Assembly (NCBI GenBank): GCA_018665815.1
Contig: JABJBP010000051.1
Coordinates: 1-58,799, forward strand
Source: Rhodospirillaceae bacterium
GTDB lineage: Bacteria > Pseudomonadota > Alphaproteobacteria > Rhodospirillales > Casp-alpha2
DNA length: 58,799 bases
Direction of reading: 5' to 3'
Shown here in pieces: positions 8,526 through 17,078 of the stretch. The position numbers and the translations under genes were made by a program. The first letter of the stretch is position 1. Every line of letters starts with the position of its first letter. The notes under the pieces are model-generated. The model saw only the letters and a program-made list of their open reading frames with translations, searched no databases and was not told the DNA's origin.

Positions 8526-9352
8526 GCACGGATAAAGGCCCGAGAGTGAGCCTCGTCGACAGCCATTGTCATCTTGATTTCCCCGATTTCGAGGATCAAC
8601 TGGATGAAGTCGTCAGCCGCGCCGGTGACGCGGGCATCGATTATATGCTGACAATATGCACGCGGGTCACCGAGTTCCCAAAAATTCATGCCGTGGCTGC
8701 GGCCTACGATAACATCTGGTGCAGTGTCGGCATTCACCCCCATAACGCCGACAGTGAGCCCGAAACGACGGCGGAAACGTTGATGGATTTAGCGGACGAC
8801 CCGAAAGTCGTGGCGTTTGGCGAAACCGGCCTTGATTTCTTTTATGATCATTCTGACCGGGGGCGCCAGGAAGCAAGCTTTCGGGCGCATATCAGTGCGG
8901 CGCGTGAAACCGGGCTGCCGATCATCGTCCATACCCGCGATGCCGATGCCGATATGACACGAATTTTGCGCGATGAGCATGCAAAGGGCGCTTATCCCGG
9001 CGTTATCCATTGCTTTTCCAGCGGCCCTGAATTGGCGGCCGCAGCCCTTGATTTGGGGCTTTATATATCGATTTCCGGCATCGTGACCTTCAAGAAGGCC
9101 GGCGAGCTGCGTGAGACCGTCAAAACCGTGCCCGTCGAGCGCTTGTTGGTCGAGACGGACTCACCTTATCTCGCGCCCGTGCCGAAGCGCGGCAAGCGAA
9201 ATGAGCCGGCGTTCACGGCCTATACAGCTGAAACCGTGGCCGAATTGAAAGGCTTGGATGTCGCCGAATTGGGCCGGATCACGTCTGAAAACTTTTTCAC
9301 ACTCTTTAATAAGACCGAACGCTCCATGATTGAGAGCCACGCCGCGTCATGA
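8522..9352 (+). CDS. TatD family metal-dependent hydrolase
   Basis: Predicted Mg2+-dependent 3'-5' exonuclease/deoxyribonuclease. Metal ligands typical of TatD are visible: the HCH in VDSHCHLDFPDF, the glutamate in GETGLDFFYD, and the histidines of IVHTRDADADM and VIHCFSS, then ETDSPYLAP. The start is the TTG at 8522, directly behind a strong GAGGAGGAGGG and overlapping the metG stop; a GTG at 8546 is an alternative. It ends overlapping the next start (ATGA). Confidence 0.9.
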   Translation: MSTDKGPRVSLVDSHCHLDFPDFEDQLDEVVSRAGDAGIDYMLTICTRVTEFPKIHAVAAAYDNIWCSVGIHPHNADSEPETTAETLMDLADDPKVVAFGETGLDFFYDHSDRGRQEASFRAHISAARETGLPIIVHTRDADADMTRILRDEHAKGAYPGVIHCFSSGPELAAAALDLGLYISISGIVTFKKAGELRETVKTVPVERLLVETDSPYLAPVPKRGKRNEPAFTAYTAETVAELKGLDVAELGRITSENFFTLFNKTERSMIESHAAS

Positions 9353-10128
9353 GAGTGAGTGTTCTCGGCAGTGGCAGTTCCGGTGGCGTGCCCGTGGCGG
9401 GCGCCGGTTGGGGCAAGTGCAATCCGGACAATCCCAAGAATTTCCGCCTCAGGCCGTCGATGCTGGTCGATGTCGATGACAAAAGGTTCCTCATCGATAC
9501 CTCGCCGGATCTCCGCCAGCAGCTGTTGAACGCCGACGTGACGCACTTGGATGCGGTTCTTTATACGCACGCCCATGCGGATCATCTGAACGGCGTCGAT
9601 GATCTGCGCGGTATCAACCGGGTGATGAACGCGCCTTTGGACATCTATTGTGATGCGCTGACACTGCAAACCATCAATGAACGGTTCGCATACACACTTA
9701 CGCCTTTGGCCGAGGGCGCCGACCGCTACTATAAGCCGGTCTTGATTCCCCATGAGGTTAATCCGGGAGATGATTTTAACGTTTCGGGCGTCGCCATGAG
9801 CGTCTTTGACCAAGATCACGGCCATACCCGCACTTTTGGGTATCGGATCGGCAATTTCGGCTATTCGACCGATTTGGTGAATTTGCCGGAAGAAGGGTTT
9901 GACGCTTTGGCCGGCATCCATACCTGGATTGTCGGATGCTTCACCGATCGGCCGCATGTGACGCACGTGCATGTCGAAAAGGCACTGGGATGGATTGAGC
10001 GGATCAAGCCCGAACGCGCCATCCTCACGCATCTTGGTCCCGACCTCGATTTCGATGCATTATCGAAAATTTTGCCGAAAGGGGTCGAAGCGGCCTTTGA
10101 CGGGATGATTGTCGATATCCCCGACTGA
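9349..10128 (+). CDS. MBL-fold metallo-hydrolase, PhnP-like
   Basis: The N-terminus GSGSSGGVPV and the THAHADHLNG metal motif (HxHxDH) identify a metallo-beta-lactamase-fold phosphodiesterase of the PhnP/RNase Z-like group. Further ligand regions are DQDHGHTRTFGY and LTHLGPDLD. At 259 residues it is full-length. It is translationally coupled to tatD by an ATGA overlap and closes the tmk-holB-metG-tatD operon, its usual alphaproteobacterial place. The substrate is unknown, probably a cyclic nucleotide or phosphodiester. Confidence 0.85.
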   Translation: MRVSVLGSGSSGGVPVAGAGWGKCNPDNPKNFRLRPSMLVDVDDKRFLIDTSPDLRQQLLNADVTHLDAVLYTHAHADHLNGVDDLRGINRVMNAPLDIYCDALTLQTINERFAYTLTPLAEGADRYYKPVLIPHEVNPGDDFNVSGVAMSVFDQDHGHTRTFGYRIGNFGYSTDLVNLPEEGFDALAGIHTWIVGCFTDRPHVTHVHVEKALGWIERIKPERAILTHLGPDLDFDALSKILPKGVEAAFDGMIVDIPD

Positions 10129-10131
10129 TCG

Positions 10132-10152
10132 ATTGCGGCGCCGCCGATTTTT
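10132..10152 (+). terminator. possible terminator of the metG-tatD-MBL operon
   Basis: A short GC-rich hairpin (CGGC-GCC-GCCG with a two-base bulge on the left arm) followed by five T residues, starting just behind the MBL stop codon. The stem is short, so the call is tentative. Confidence 0.4.
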
Positions 10153-10187
10153 CAATTTGAACGATTTACGCGTTCGCTGGAATTTCG

Positions 10188-10217
10188 ATTTCGTCGGCAA
10201 TTTCGTCGGCAATTTCG
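10188..10217. repeat. 12-bp tandem repeat in a gene-free stretch
   Basis: ATTTCGTCGGCA occurs twice head-to-tail (10188-10199, 10200-10211), followed by a half copy. The surrounding 10153-10457 contains no convincing gene. It continues into an AT-rich segment (10310-10400) with the perfect palindrome CATAATATATATTATG at 10371-10386. Confidence 0.6.
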
Positions 10218-10457
10218 ATTCCGATTTACTCTGAAACTTTGATAACGCCATCCGCCGGGCAGGGACGCCCGCGCTCGCATTTCCGCGTTCTCTGGCCAAT
10301 TTTACAGCCTCGATAGTATCGAATACGGTAAATGTAAGTTATTGTTTTGTAGATATAACATATAATTTTACATAATATATATTATGCGATTTTTAGGATA
10401 TGGAGAATTCGTGCAAGTGCTCTGCTAAACCTTGTTTCAATGAATTTTGGAAATGGT

Positions 10458-10900
10458 TTAGTCGCAACACCCCTTCGGCGCCGTCTCACCTTTTTCGATG
10501 GTTTCCGTCACCCACCTGCCGTCGTCTTTGTCCGGTTCGTCGTCGGTGATCCGGTACCATTCCCAGCGCATGCCTTGCGGGTCGCCGCGGGACCAGGCTT
10601 TGTCTTGTTCGGCGTGGCAGCAAACCGTGCCGTGTTCGCGTTGGGTCAGGATGCCCTCTGAGTTTCCAGGTGGTCGCCGGCAGCCATGACGTCGTCGTGG
10701 TCGAACATCTCAACGCCTAAGTGATTGAGGCGCTCGGTGGCGTCCTTGTCTTCGAATAGGACGAGTTTCAATGGTGGCGCGTCGATGGCGAAATTGGCGT
10801 ATCCGGGACGCCGTTTGTGGGGCTCGACACCAAACAGCTTGGTGTAATACGCCACGGCTTCATCGATATCGCGGACATTGAGGGCCAATTGGACGCGCAT
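10458..10900 (-). pseudogene. frameshifted ArsI/CadI-family VOC protein
   Basis: The ATG at 10900 opens MRVQLALNVRDIDEAVAYYT, a vicinal-oxygen-chelate protein with YTKLFGVEPHKRRPGYANF, LNHLGVEMF and a stop at 10646. In another frame the protein clearly continues: TVCCHAEQDKAW, GDPQGMRWEWY, then an end PKGCCD with stop at 10458. TVCC...DK.W.DP.G and a C-terminal CC pair are typical of the ArsI (organoarsenical C-As lyase)/CadI group. The frame break lies at about 10638-10662. A single indel restores roughly 147 residues, so it is either a recent pseudogene or a sequencing error. Confidence 0.7.
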
Positions 10901-10997
10901 GGGTTAAGTCTCCGAGCATTGATGTGTTGAGAATAGATATAGCACGACTGTCACTTGCCGCCACGGTTATTTCGAGAATAATGGAAATAATAAAAAT

Positions 10998-11015
10998 TAA
11001 TCTACTAGTAGATTA
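10998..11015. promoter_or_regulatory. 18-bp palindrome with CTACTAGTAG core
   Basis: TAATCTACTAGTAGATTA is a perfect palindrome between the divergent arsI-like gene (start 10900) and mazG (start 11126). The 12-bp core TCTACTAGTAGA is shared exactly with the palindrome at 17079-17102. CTAG-centred palindromes are rare by chance in a GC-rich genome, so it is a likely operator for one common regulator. Confidence 0.6.
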
Positions 11016-11125
11016 TGATCATGTGTATTTGACGCATTTGTCCTTCCCGCCTTTTCAGTATCGCGCTAGGTTTAAAACAGGCATCAACGCCCGCGCCCAC
11101 CTCCAGCCCGAAAGCCCCTGCCCGC

Positions 11126-11929
11126 ATGAGTGACAACACCGATAAGCTGCTTGAGATCATGGCCAAGCTGCGTAATCCCGATGGCGGCTGCCCGTGGGAT
11201 GTGGAGCAGGATTTCGCCTCCATTGCGCCCTACACCATCGAAGAAGCCTACGAGGTTGCCGATGCGATCTCAAAGGGCGACATGGAGGGCCTGAAGAACG
11301 AGCTCGGCGATTTGCTGTTCCAGGTGGTGTTTCATGCGCAAATGGCCCATGAGGCCGGGCATTTCGGCTATGAGGACGTCGCCAAAGCGGTGTCCGACAA
11401 GATGGTCCGGCGTCACCCGCATGTTTTTGGCGACGCAGGTGTGCGCACGGCGGAAGCGCAAACCCAGGCGTGGGAGGATATCAAAGCCAAGGAACGCCAG
11501 AAAGACGCGGACTTGAGCGCGCTGGCCGATGTGCCGGTCGCGCTTCCCGCCCTGACGCGCGCCGAAAAGCTGCAAAAGCGCGCGGCGCGTGTGGGTTTTG
11601 ATTGGGATAAGGCCGAAGACGTGTTGGACAAGATCAAGGAAGAGATTGCCGAGGTTGAGGCCGAAGTTGCGGCACCCGGCGGCGTTGATGAAGCGCGGAT
11701 GGGTGAGGAAATCGGCGATTTGATGTTCGCCTGCGCCAATTTAGCCAGGAAGTGGGGCATTGACCCTGAAACCGCGCTGCGCCTAGGCAATGAGAAGTTC
11801 GAGAAACGCTTTCGGACCATGGAGAGCATGTTCACCGATGCGGGGATTGCCCTGAAGGATACGTCCCTGAATGATATGGAAGCCGCCTGGGACGCCGTCA
11901 AACAGGCCGAACGCGAGGCCGCAGAATAA
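11126..11929 (+). CDS. mazG: nucleoside triphosphate pyrophosphohydrolase MazG
   Basis: Hydrolyses NTPs/dNTPs to the monophosphate and pyrophosphate, a house-cleaning enzyme. Two MazG folds are present. The N-terminal one begins MAKLRNPDGGCPWD and has the metal motif EEAYEVADAI...ELGDLLFQVVFHA. The C-terminal one has EEIAEVEAE...EEIGDLMFACANLARKWGIDPETALR. The 267-residue length is normal. In relatives it often neighbours hflX; here it points the other way about 5 kb from hflX. Confidence 0.95.
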   Translation: MSDNTDKLLEIMAKLRNPDGGCPWDVEQDFASIAPYTIEEAYEVADAISKGDMEGLKNELGDLLFQVVFHAQMAHEAGHFGYEDVAKAVSDKMVRRHPHVFGDAGVRTAEAQTQAWEDIKAKERQKDADLSALADVPVALPALTRAEKLQKRAARVGFDWDKAEDVLDKIKEEIAEVEAEVAAPGGVDEARMGEEIGDLMFACANLARKWGIDPETALRLGNEKFEKRFRTMESMFTDAGIALKDTSLNDMEAAWDAVKQAEREAAE

Positions 11930-12015
11930 ATAAAAATGAACCGATCAGGGGGCTCGCGGTACTCAACAGAGATAGCTATGATGAGCGGACCATAAGAACC
12001 AGACGGCGGACAGGC

Positions 12016-12669
12016 ATGACATTTCCGAAAATTCCCGGTTTCAGGCAGTTTGCGGCCCTAACCTTCATGTTTATCGTGCTCGGCGGCTGCTACATGCCGA
12101 TGCGCTACGACGCCGAGATCGAGATTACTCGCCAGGGCTAATACAAATTCATTTTTGATGGCTATTTGGCCAAGGTGGAACTTTACGAAGGCATTCGGCG
12201 CAACAAGATCGACCTAACCAAAGAAAAGGAAGAAATCGAGAAGATCCGCAAGGATTTCGCGACTGATGCGAATGCATCCGACTTCGCCTATCACCGCAAA
12301 GGCTATTTTCGCGTCCATTGGGAGCGCGAGGGCGATATCCTGAAATCCAAAACCGTCATTTTCCTGCGCCGAAACGAATATATCTTGGGCATGTCCTATA
12401 ACCGAAAGACAGGCCGGGTCGGCATGCAGGGCCGGTCGCTTAAAAAGGATACCCGCAACAAGCTTGCCGAGATCGGCCTTGGTGGCACGAACGGCGAAAT
12501 CCGTGTGATCACCGATTTGCCGATGATCGCCAGCAATGCGACCAAGGTGGCGAAGAACCGCAAGCGCGGGCCTGGTTTCAAGACCTATACCTTGGAAGAT
12601 CAAGAACATCTTCGCGCCGACCCCAAGCCTCATTCTGGCGCTTCGGTAGAATCCACGCTGGCCAAATAG
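12016..12669 (+). pseudogene. lipoprotein gene interrupted by one in-frame stop
   Basis: The ATG at 12016 starts a signal peptide with lipobox VLGGC (cysteine at residue 25) and runs 41 codons (..DAEIEITRQG) to a TAA at 12139-12141. The same frame then continues without further stops for about 176 codons to 12669 (YKFIFDGYLAKVELYEG...). Removing that single codon gives one coherent lipoprotein of about 217 residues. The downstream part could only be made separately from a poor TTG at 12166. I do not recognise the family; it has charged helical stretches (KEKEEIEKIRKDF) and a basic tail. Nonsense mutation, suppression or a base-call error are all possible. Confidence 0.6.
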
Positions 12670-12673
12670 AAAG

Positions 12674-12697
12674 GGCCGGAAACCTGGGTTCCCGGCC
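12674..12697 (-). terminator. probable terminator between convergent genes
   Basis: Nine-base stem GGCCGGAAA / TTCCCGGCC with one mismatch and a six-base loop. The minus-strand exit CTTTCTATTT is moderately T-rich, which suits the oxidoreductase gene ending at 12720. Confidence 0.45.
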
Positions 12698-12719
12698 ACA
12701 TTCTTGAATTTTACGTCGG

Positions 12720-13589
12720 TCAGTCCTGGCTGAGTAATCTGAGCAGGCTCGACGTATCCCAGCGGTTGCCGCCTTTTGCCTGAACACCGGCATAAAACTG
12801 ATCAACCAAAGCTGCCACCGGCAGCCGGGCACCGTTGCTCTTGGCTTCCTGGAAGCAGATGCCCAAATCCTTGCGCATCCAATCGACGGCAAAGCCGAAC
12901 TCGAATTCGTCATCGATCATCGTCGCCGCGCGGTTTTCCATCTGCCACGACTGCGCCGCGCCCTTCGATATCACGTCGATCACCTTGGTCATGTCGAGGC
13001 CGGCCTTGGTGCCGAAGTTGATGCCTTCCGACAAACCTTGGACAAGGCCGGCAATGCAGATTTGATTGACCATCTTGCAAAGCTGCCCACTACCGACGGG
13101 GCCCAACAGTGTCACCGCCTGGGCGTAGCAATCCATCACCGGTTGGGCTTCGTCGAAAGGCCCCTGCTCGCCCCCGCACATGACCGTCAGCTTACCGTTT
13201 TCGGCACCCGCCTGGCCGCCTGATACGGGACCATCGATAAAGCGAATGCCCTTCCCGGCCGCAGCTTCGGCAACTTCGCGTGCCACGTCGGCCGACGCCG
13301 TCGTGTGATCAACGAAGATCGCGCCATCCTTCATGCCAGCCAGAATGCCGTCATCGCCGTAAACGACGCTGCGCAAGTCATCATCATTGCCGACGCAGCT
13401 GCAGACTACATCCGCGCCTTGTGCCGCTTCGCGGGGCGTTGCGGCGTGGCTGCCACCATGCTCCGCGGCCCATTTCTCGGCTTTCGCAGCCGTGCGGTTG
13501 TAAACGGTTACGTCGTGGCCATTGGCGGCCATGTGGCCAGCCATGGGATAGCCCATCACACCGAGGCCGATGAATGCTGTTTTGGTCAT
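12720..13589 (-). CDS. NAD(P)-dependent oxidoreductase, 3-hydroxyisobutyrate dehydrogenase family
   Basis: A beta-hydroxyacid dehydrogenase of the GLYR/HIBADH/GarR type, 289 residues. The N-terminal Rossmann motif is FIGLGVMGYPMAGHM. The substrate-binding signature is DGPVSGGQAGAENGKLTVM, the catalytic lysine sits in GSGQLCKMVNQ, and the C-terminal cofactor helix is LGICFQEAKSNGARLP. The substrate (3-hydroxyisobutyrate, tartronate semialdehyde or another) cannot be decided. It is monocistronic, with a hairpin at its 3' end. Confidence 0.9.
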   Translation of the reverse strand: MTKTAFIGLGVMGYPMAGHMAANGHDVTVYNRTAAKAEKWAAEHGGSHAATPREAAQGADVVCSCVGNDDDLRSVVYGDDGILAGMKDGAIFVDHTTASADVAREVAEAAAGKGIRFIDGPVSGGQAGAENGKLTVMCGGEQGPFDEAQPVMDCYAQAVTLLGPVGSGQLCKMVNQICIAGLVQGLSEGINFGTKAGLDMTKVIDVISKGAAQSWQMENRAATMIDDEFEFGFAVDWMRKDLGICFQEAKSNGARLPVAALVDQFYAGVQAKGGNRWDTSSLLRLLSQD

Positions 13590-13701
13590 AGTCTTTAGTT
13601 CTCCCTAGTTTCTCAAAGTCGCGCCGCAGCCGTCAAAGGTACTGAAGGCCATGGCGTAGAATTCCGTGCCCGGCGTAGTTTTCCTAGACATGGCATCGGG
13701 A

Positions 13702-14394
13702 CTAAGTGTTTTCCGTCTCCGGCGCCAATACTGCGTAGAAATTACCGGCCCAGATGTCCGGCGGGCTGGTCAATACGCGATCAAGAACCCAATGCACCAT
13801 GGCCTCCCAACGCCGGCGTGGTGGGCTGCCGAGTTGTTGCGCATAGATATCGCGACATGCATAACCCGCCGCATAGGCCTGCTGGCGCATGCTTTCGGGG
13901 GTATAGGCGGTCTTGTGGGTGAGGTCGCCGTACTGGAACTGTTGGCCCCAAGGTGAGCCGGCATTGGGGACCTTCACGTGTATCTGACCATTGGGCGCTA
14001 ACAAGTCTTTGAGTTTCTGTAACAATCGGCAGCCGTCAGCGGCATCAAAATGTTCCAAGACATCGAACATCATAATTCGGTCGTAGCGCGTTCCGTTGGT
14101 AATCTCGGCCTCAGCAAATTCCCAGACGTCGGCGACATGAAAATGCGCCCGCACGGTTTCGGGGACAATTTCAGTCAAGGCGGGGTCAAAATCGATGCCG
14201 ATATAGATTTCGACGCCTTTGGCACCCAAATAACCCAGGAATAAACCGGTACCACAGCCTATTTCCAAAAACGACATGTCGGTCCGGCATTCGCCAGGCG
14301 CCCAAATTTCCGCGTCCAGACGCCGGATATGCTTGGGCCCGATGGTGGGCGTCGCATAGGCTTTGTAGGCGCCGTAAGTATCATAATGGGTCAT
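13702..14394 (-). CDS. class I SAM-dependent methyltransferase
   Basis: 230 residues. The SAM motif I is FLEIGCGTGLFLGYL (about residues 42-56), motif II IGIDFDP, and FDVLEHFD plus LAPNGQIHVKVPN are typical of Methyltransf_11/23-type enzymes. The C-terminal half (GSPWGQQFQYGDLTHKTAYT) resembles methyltransferases found with sugar or quinone pathways, but the substrate is not identifiable. It stands alone between an oxidoreductase and a thioredoxin-like gene. Confidence 0.85.
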   Translation of the reverse strand: MTHYDTYGAYKAYATPTIGPKHIRRLDAEIWAPGECRTDMSFLEIGCGTGLFLGYLGAKGVEIYIGIDFDPALTEIVPETVRAHFHVADVWEFAEAEITNGTRYDRIMMFDVLEHFDAADGCRLLQKLKDLLAPNGQIHVKVPNAGSPWGQQFQYGDLTHKTAYTPESMRQQAYAAGYACRDIYAQQLGSPPRRRWEAMVHWVLDRVLTSPPDIWAGNFYAVLAPETENT

Positions 14395-14481
14395 GGCAGA
14401 GCCGAGCTTTCCTTGATCAGGTGAAGTCTAGCGGCTCTTTACGATGTCGCAAGCGGTCAGAGATGGCCGGAAATTGTGCGC

Positions 14482-15000
14482 TCAGCTGTTGCCGAAACGC
14501 GCTAGGTGGCGCTGGAATACTTTCGTCAGGTAGTCGCTTTCGTTCGGACCCGCGACGATATCGCGCCGGCGACCCTTGGCGTCAAACAACAATAGCGTGA
14601 CGTTGCCGACGCCGTGCGCGGCGGCCAATTTTCGTCCCTCTTCGCTTCGGATGTTGGCGACAAGGAACTGTAGCTTGTCGGAATCCAATTCGCACATGGC
14701 ATCACGGGCTTCGCGTTGCAGGGCCACGCAACGGGGGCATTGCGGGTCATGAATTTGGACAACGGCTGGCAGGCCATTGCCGATTTTCGAAAGGTCGTGT
14801 TCGCACATGGTCGCGCGGACGTCCTTAATCGCGAACCAGCCGCCGGTGCCGACAACGAATGTTGCTATCGCGCCATTGCGTGCTTTCTTGAGGAAACCTC
14901 GCCGTGTCGGGGTTGCCTCGGCCTCGGCCGTGGTGGCGGTTGTCGCCACGGGATTGCTTTTTTTGTTGGTGCGTTGAGCTTTACGTTTTTGGCGTTTCAT
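14482..15000 (-). CDS. exported thioredoxin-like protein with CPRC motif
   Basis: 172 residues. A basic, alanine/threonine-rich start is followed by a twin-arginine-like segment (TRRGFLKKA, about residues 32-40) and one hydrophobic stretch (GAIATFVVGTGGWF), so export or membrane anchoring is likely. The thioredoxin-fold part has IHDPQCPRCVALQREA with the redox pair CPRC at about residues 88-91, and LQFLVANIRSEEGRKLA, GNVTLLLFDAKG. The conserved cis-proline region is weak. A periplasmic disulfide/reductase role is inferred. Confidence 0.7.
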   Translation of the reverse strand: MKRQKRKAQRTNKKSNPVATTATTAEAEATPTRRGFLKKARNGAIATFVVGTGGWFAIKDVRATMCEHDLSKIGNGLPAVVQIHDPQCPRCVALQREARDAMCELDSDKLQFLVANIRSEEGRKLAAAHGVGNVTLLLFDAKGRRRDIVAGPNESDYLTKVFQRHLARFGNS

Positions 15001-15135
15001 TGTTGTTGATGTCTCCCATGAACAGTGGCCACGCCGGATGTTCCGTCGCGTCAGACTGGTATGCGCTCAGTATTGAGCATCAGAACCTACCGTGTCTTCG
15101 CAAAGATTTTCACGTTGGTGTGAATGGGATACTTT

Positions 15136-15891
15136 TCAGGGCAAGACTTCTTCGGCGACGGCGAGCGCATTGAAGGCTTGTGGAAAGCCGGTGTACGGGC
15201 CGGTCTGGATGATGACCTCAAGGATCTCGGCCCTGGACAGATCAACGTTCAGCGCTGAGGGTAAGAACTTTCTCTGCTGGGATTCCAACTGCAACGCACT
15301 GAAGGCGGCAATCGAACAGATCATCCTTTGGCGATGGGTGATGCCGGGCCGGTTCCAAATTTCACCGTACAGATAATCAATAGCTGAGCCATAAAGTCCG
15401 CTGGCCGCCGCCGCTGGCGCCGCGTAGCCGCTTTCGGCACGTTCGCCATGCAGCGCCCGCATCATGCCTTGGCCCATTGTCAGAAGTTCATTGAGATCGG
15501 CCTCTTCCAACTCGGCCTCGGGTTGCGCAATGTTCATTTCGGCAAGGACGCCGCGGACGACATCAAGCGAGTTCACCGCGGTGGGCACGCCGGCATACAT
15601 GGCGCAATGGAGCATCACTTCCTGTATCAGGCGTGATTCGAACCCGATGTGCAGTGCGGCAGCTACAAATTTAGCCAACTGTGGCAGGTATTGTTTGGAC
15701 GTCAGCGCCGCGAGTGTCGCTAACATTCTGTCTTCCAGCGCCAGGCCGGGGCGCGACCAGATCCGACCGAAGACCAACTCATCCGTCAGATTCGAGAACC
15801 CCGGTGCCAGCTCCGGGCCTGTGCGATCGGCAATGCCCAGCTGCTGCCGAATTTCCGCGCCGGTCTTGCGCAAATCCTCTCTGGCCGTCAT
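15136..15891 (-). CDS. carboxymuconolactone decarboxylase-like protein, two-domain
   Basis: 251 residues with two tandem CMD modules. The first carries GRIWSRPGLALEDRMLATLAALTS, then LIQEVMLHCAMYAGVP. The second carries GEIWNRPGITHRQRMICSIAAFSAL and EILEVIIQTGPYTGFPQAFNAL. The first module keeps a cysteine in HCAMYAG; the second replaces it (QTGPYTG). The AhpD-type CxxC is absent, so it is closer to PcaC-type lactone decarboxylases. No aromatic-degradation genes surround it, so the substrate is unknown. Confidence 0.8.
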   Translation of the reverse strand: MTAREDLRKTGAEIRQQLGIADRTGPELAPGFSNLTDELVFGRIWSRPGLALEDRMLATLAALTSKQYLPQLAKFVAAALHIGFESRLIQEVMLHCAMYAGVPTAVNSLDVVRGVLAEMNIAQPEAELEEADLNELLTMGQGMMRALHGERAESGYAAPAAAASGLYGSAIDYLYGEIWNRPGITHRQRMICSIAAFSALQLESQQRKFLPSALNVDLSRAEILEVIIQTGPYTGFPQAFNALAVAEEVLP

Positions 15892-15924
15892 GCCTGCGTT
15901 CTCCGATTTGGTGACTAAAATTTG

Positions 15925-16731
15925 CTAAGCGAGCAAGTTGTTTAGCTGGCGCCAGCTGTCATCAGAGGGGGCCATCAGCAAGGTCTGCTGCTCGAGATCG
16001 GGCGTCACCTGATAGGGTTTTTGGGTTTCGCAAACCGCGCTGAAACCGCCGGCCTCATCGTGTATCAGCACGCCGGCGGCGTGATCCCATGGTTTCAGGC
16101 GTCCACCGTAGCGCGCGAAATGCAGGTTGCAGCGTGCCAAATCGGCGTATTCGGCACCAACGCATCGGTAGCGCACGATGTCCGCCGGTAAATTGGATTT
16201 GTCGGCGCCATGTTTGCGGCGCATCCGCTCGGCGATGTGATCTTTTAGCGACCCCCTAAGCGTATTGATCGGTCCGGCATCGGCATACTTCACCTGTTTG
16301 CCGTCGATCCAGGTTCCCCTACCCTTGCCCGCCCAAACCATGGCATCGCTGACCGGCTCATAAATCCAGCCCGCCGTCGTCAGACCGCCCTCAACCCAGG
16401 CGACGATGACGGCGAAGCAGTCCTTGCCGTCGGCGAAATTCTGGGTGCCGTCGACCGGGTCGATAATCCAAACGGGATCGTCACCGGCGAGCACATTCAA
16501 GCTTTCTGGCGAATTTTCTGCGGCTTCCTCACCAACGATGTGGGCACCCGGCATTATCTCTGAAAGTCCCGCGGCCAGCGCTGCTTCGGCGGCGATATCG
16601 GCGACGGTGACGACATCGCCGGCGCTTTTTTTGGATATTTCATCGGCGGTCAAATTGCGAAAGCGCGGCAGGATTTCCGCGGCGGTCACCTCGCGGATCA
16701 ATTTTCCAACGGCTTCAGGATCAGTAATCAT
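15925..16731 (-). CDS. inositol monophosphatase family phosphatase
   Basis: 268 residues with the lithium-sensitive phosphatase signatures: the metal ligands in GEEAAENS, WIIDPVDGTQNFADG (motif DPVDGT), and the C-terminal KPWDHAAGVLIHDEAGG. It hydrolyses a small phosphomonoester; inositol-1-phosphate, histidinol phosphate or PAP are all possible in this family. It follows the small ribbon-helix-helix-like gene by 50 bases and may share its promoter. Confidence 0.88.
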   Translation of the reverse strand: MITDPEAVGKLIREVTAAEILPRFRNLTADEISKKSAGDVVTVADIAAEAALAAGLSEIMPGAHIVGEEAAENSPESLNVLAGDDPVWIIDPVDGTQNFADGKDCFAVIVAWVEGGLTTAGWIYEPVSDAMVWAGKGRGTWIDGKQVKYADAGPINTLRGSLKDHIAERMRRKHGADKSNLPADIVRYRCVGAEYADLARCNLHFARYGGRLKPWDHAAGVLIHDEAGGFSAVCETQKPYQVTPDLEQQTLLMAPSDDSWRQLNNLLA

Positions 16732-16781
16732 CAGCGGATAATGGACCGCCCGGGCCGGCTTGGCGAGTGCGCGGCGGAAAA

Positions 16782-17051
16782 TTAGTTTTGATGCAGGTCA
16801 CGGTCGCGGTGATAGGCGGCGATGAAATCGTCCAGCATCCGCGCCGCCTCGGTGCTGAAATCAGCGCGTTGAATGAGTGCGCGGGTTACAAACGCGCAAA
16901 ATGATACGGCCTCGCCCTTGCCGCGCAGTTGAAAACTGTCCGAAAAGTCATTCAGATTCTCATGGACGCTGCTGCGTGCCATAACGTTGAGTTGCGATTT
17001 CACCAAGCGGTGTTTGTCGCGCCATTTCTTCTGATGTTTCGCAGTCGCCAT
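16782..17051 (-). CDS. small ribbon-helix-helix-like protein, candidate autoregulator
   Basis: 89 residues, no assigned family. After a basic N-terminus (MATAKHQKKWRDKHRLVKS) there is a short beta-strand-like QLNVMA, helix SSVHENLNDFSDSFQL, a glycine turn RGKG, and a second helix EAVSFCAFVTRALI. This beta-alpha-turn-alpha order is what MetJ/Arc-type DNA-binding proteins show. A perfect 24-bp palindrome (17079-17102) lies 28 bases upstream of the ATG, suggesting autoregulation. It follows hflX and precedes the IMPase gene. DNA binding is inference from pattern, not from a database match. Confidence 0.6.
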   Translation of the reverse strand: MATAKHQKKWRDKHRLVKSQLNVMARSSVHENLNDFSDSFQLRGKGEAVSFCAFVTRALIQRADFSTEAARMLDDFIAAYHRDRDLHQN

Positions 17052-17078
17052 GGCAAGTTCCTATTCACCATCCAAAGA

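Noticed and set aside
10399-10470. Short cysteine-rich frame MENSCKCSAKPCFNEFWKWF
   Set aside because: No conserved pattern and it runs into the antisense of the arsI-like gene; start context is weak.
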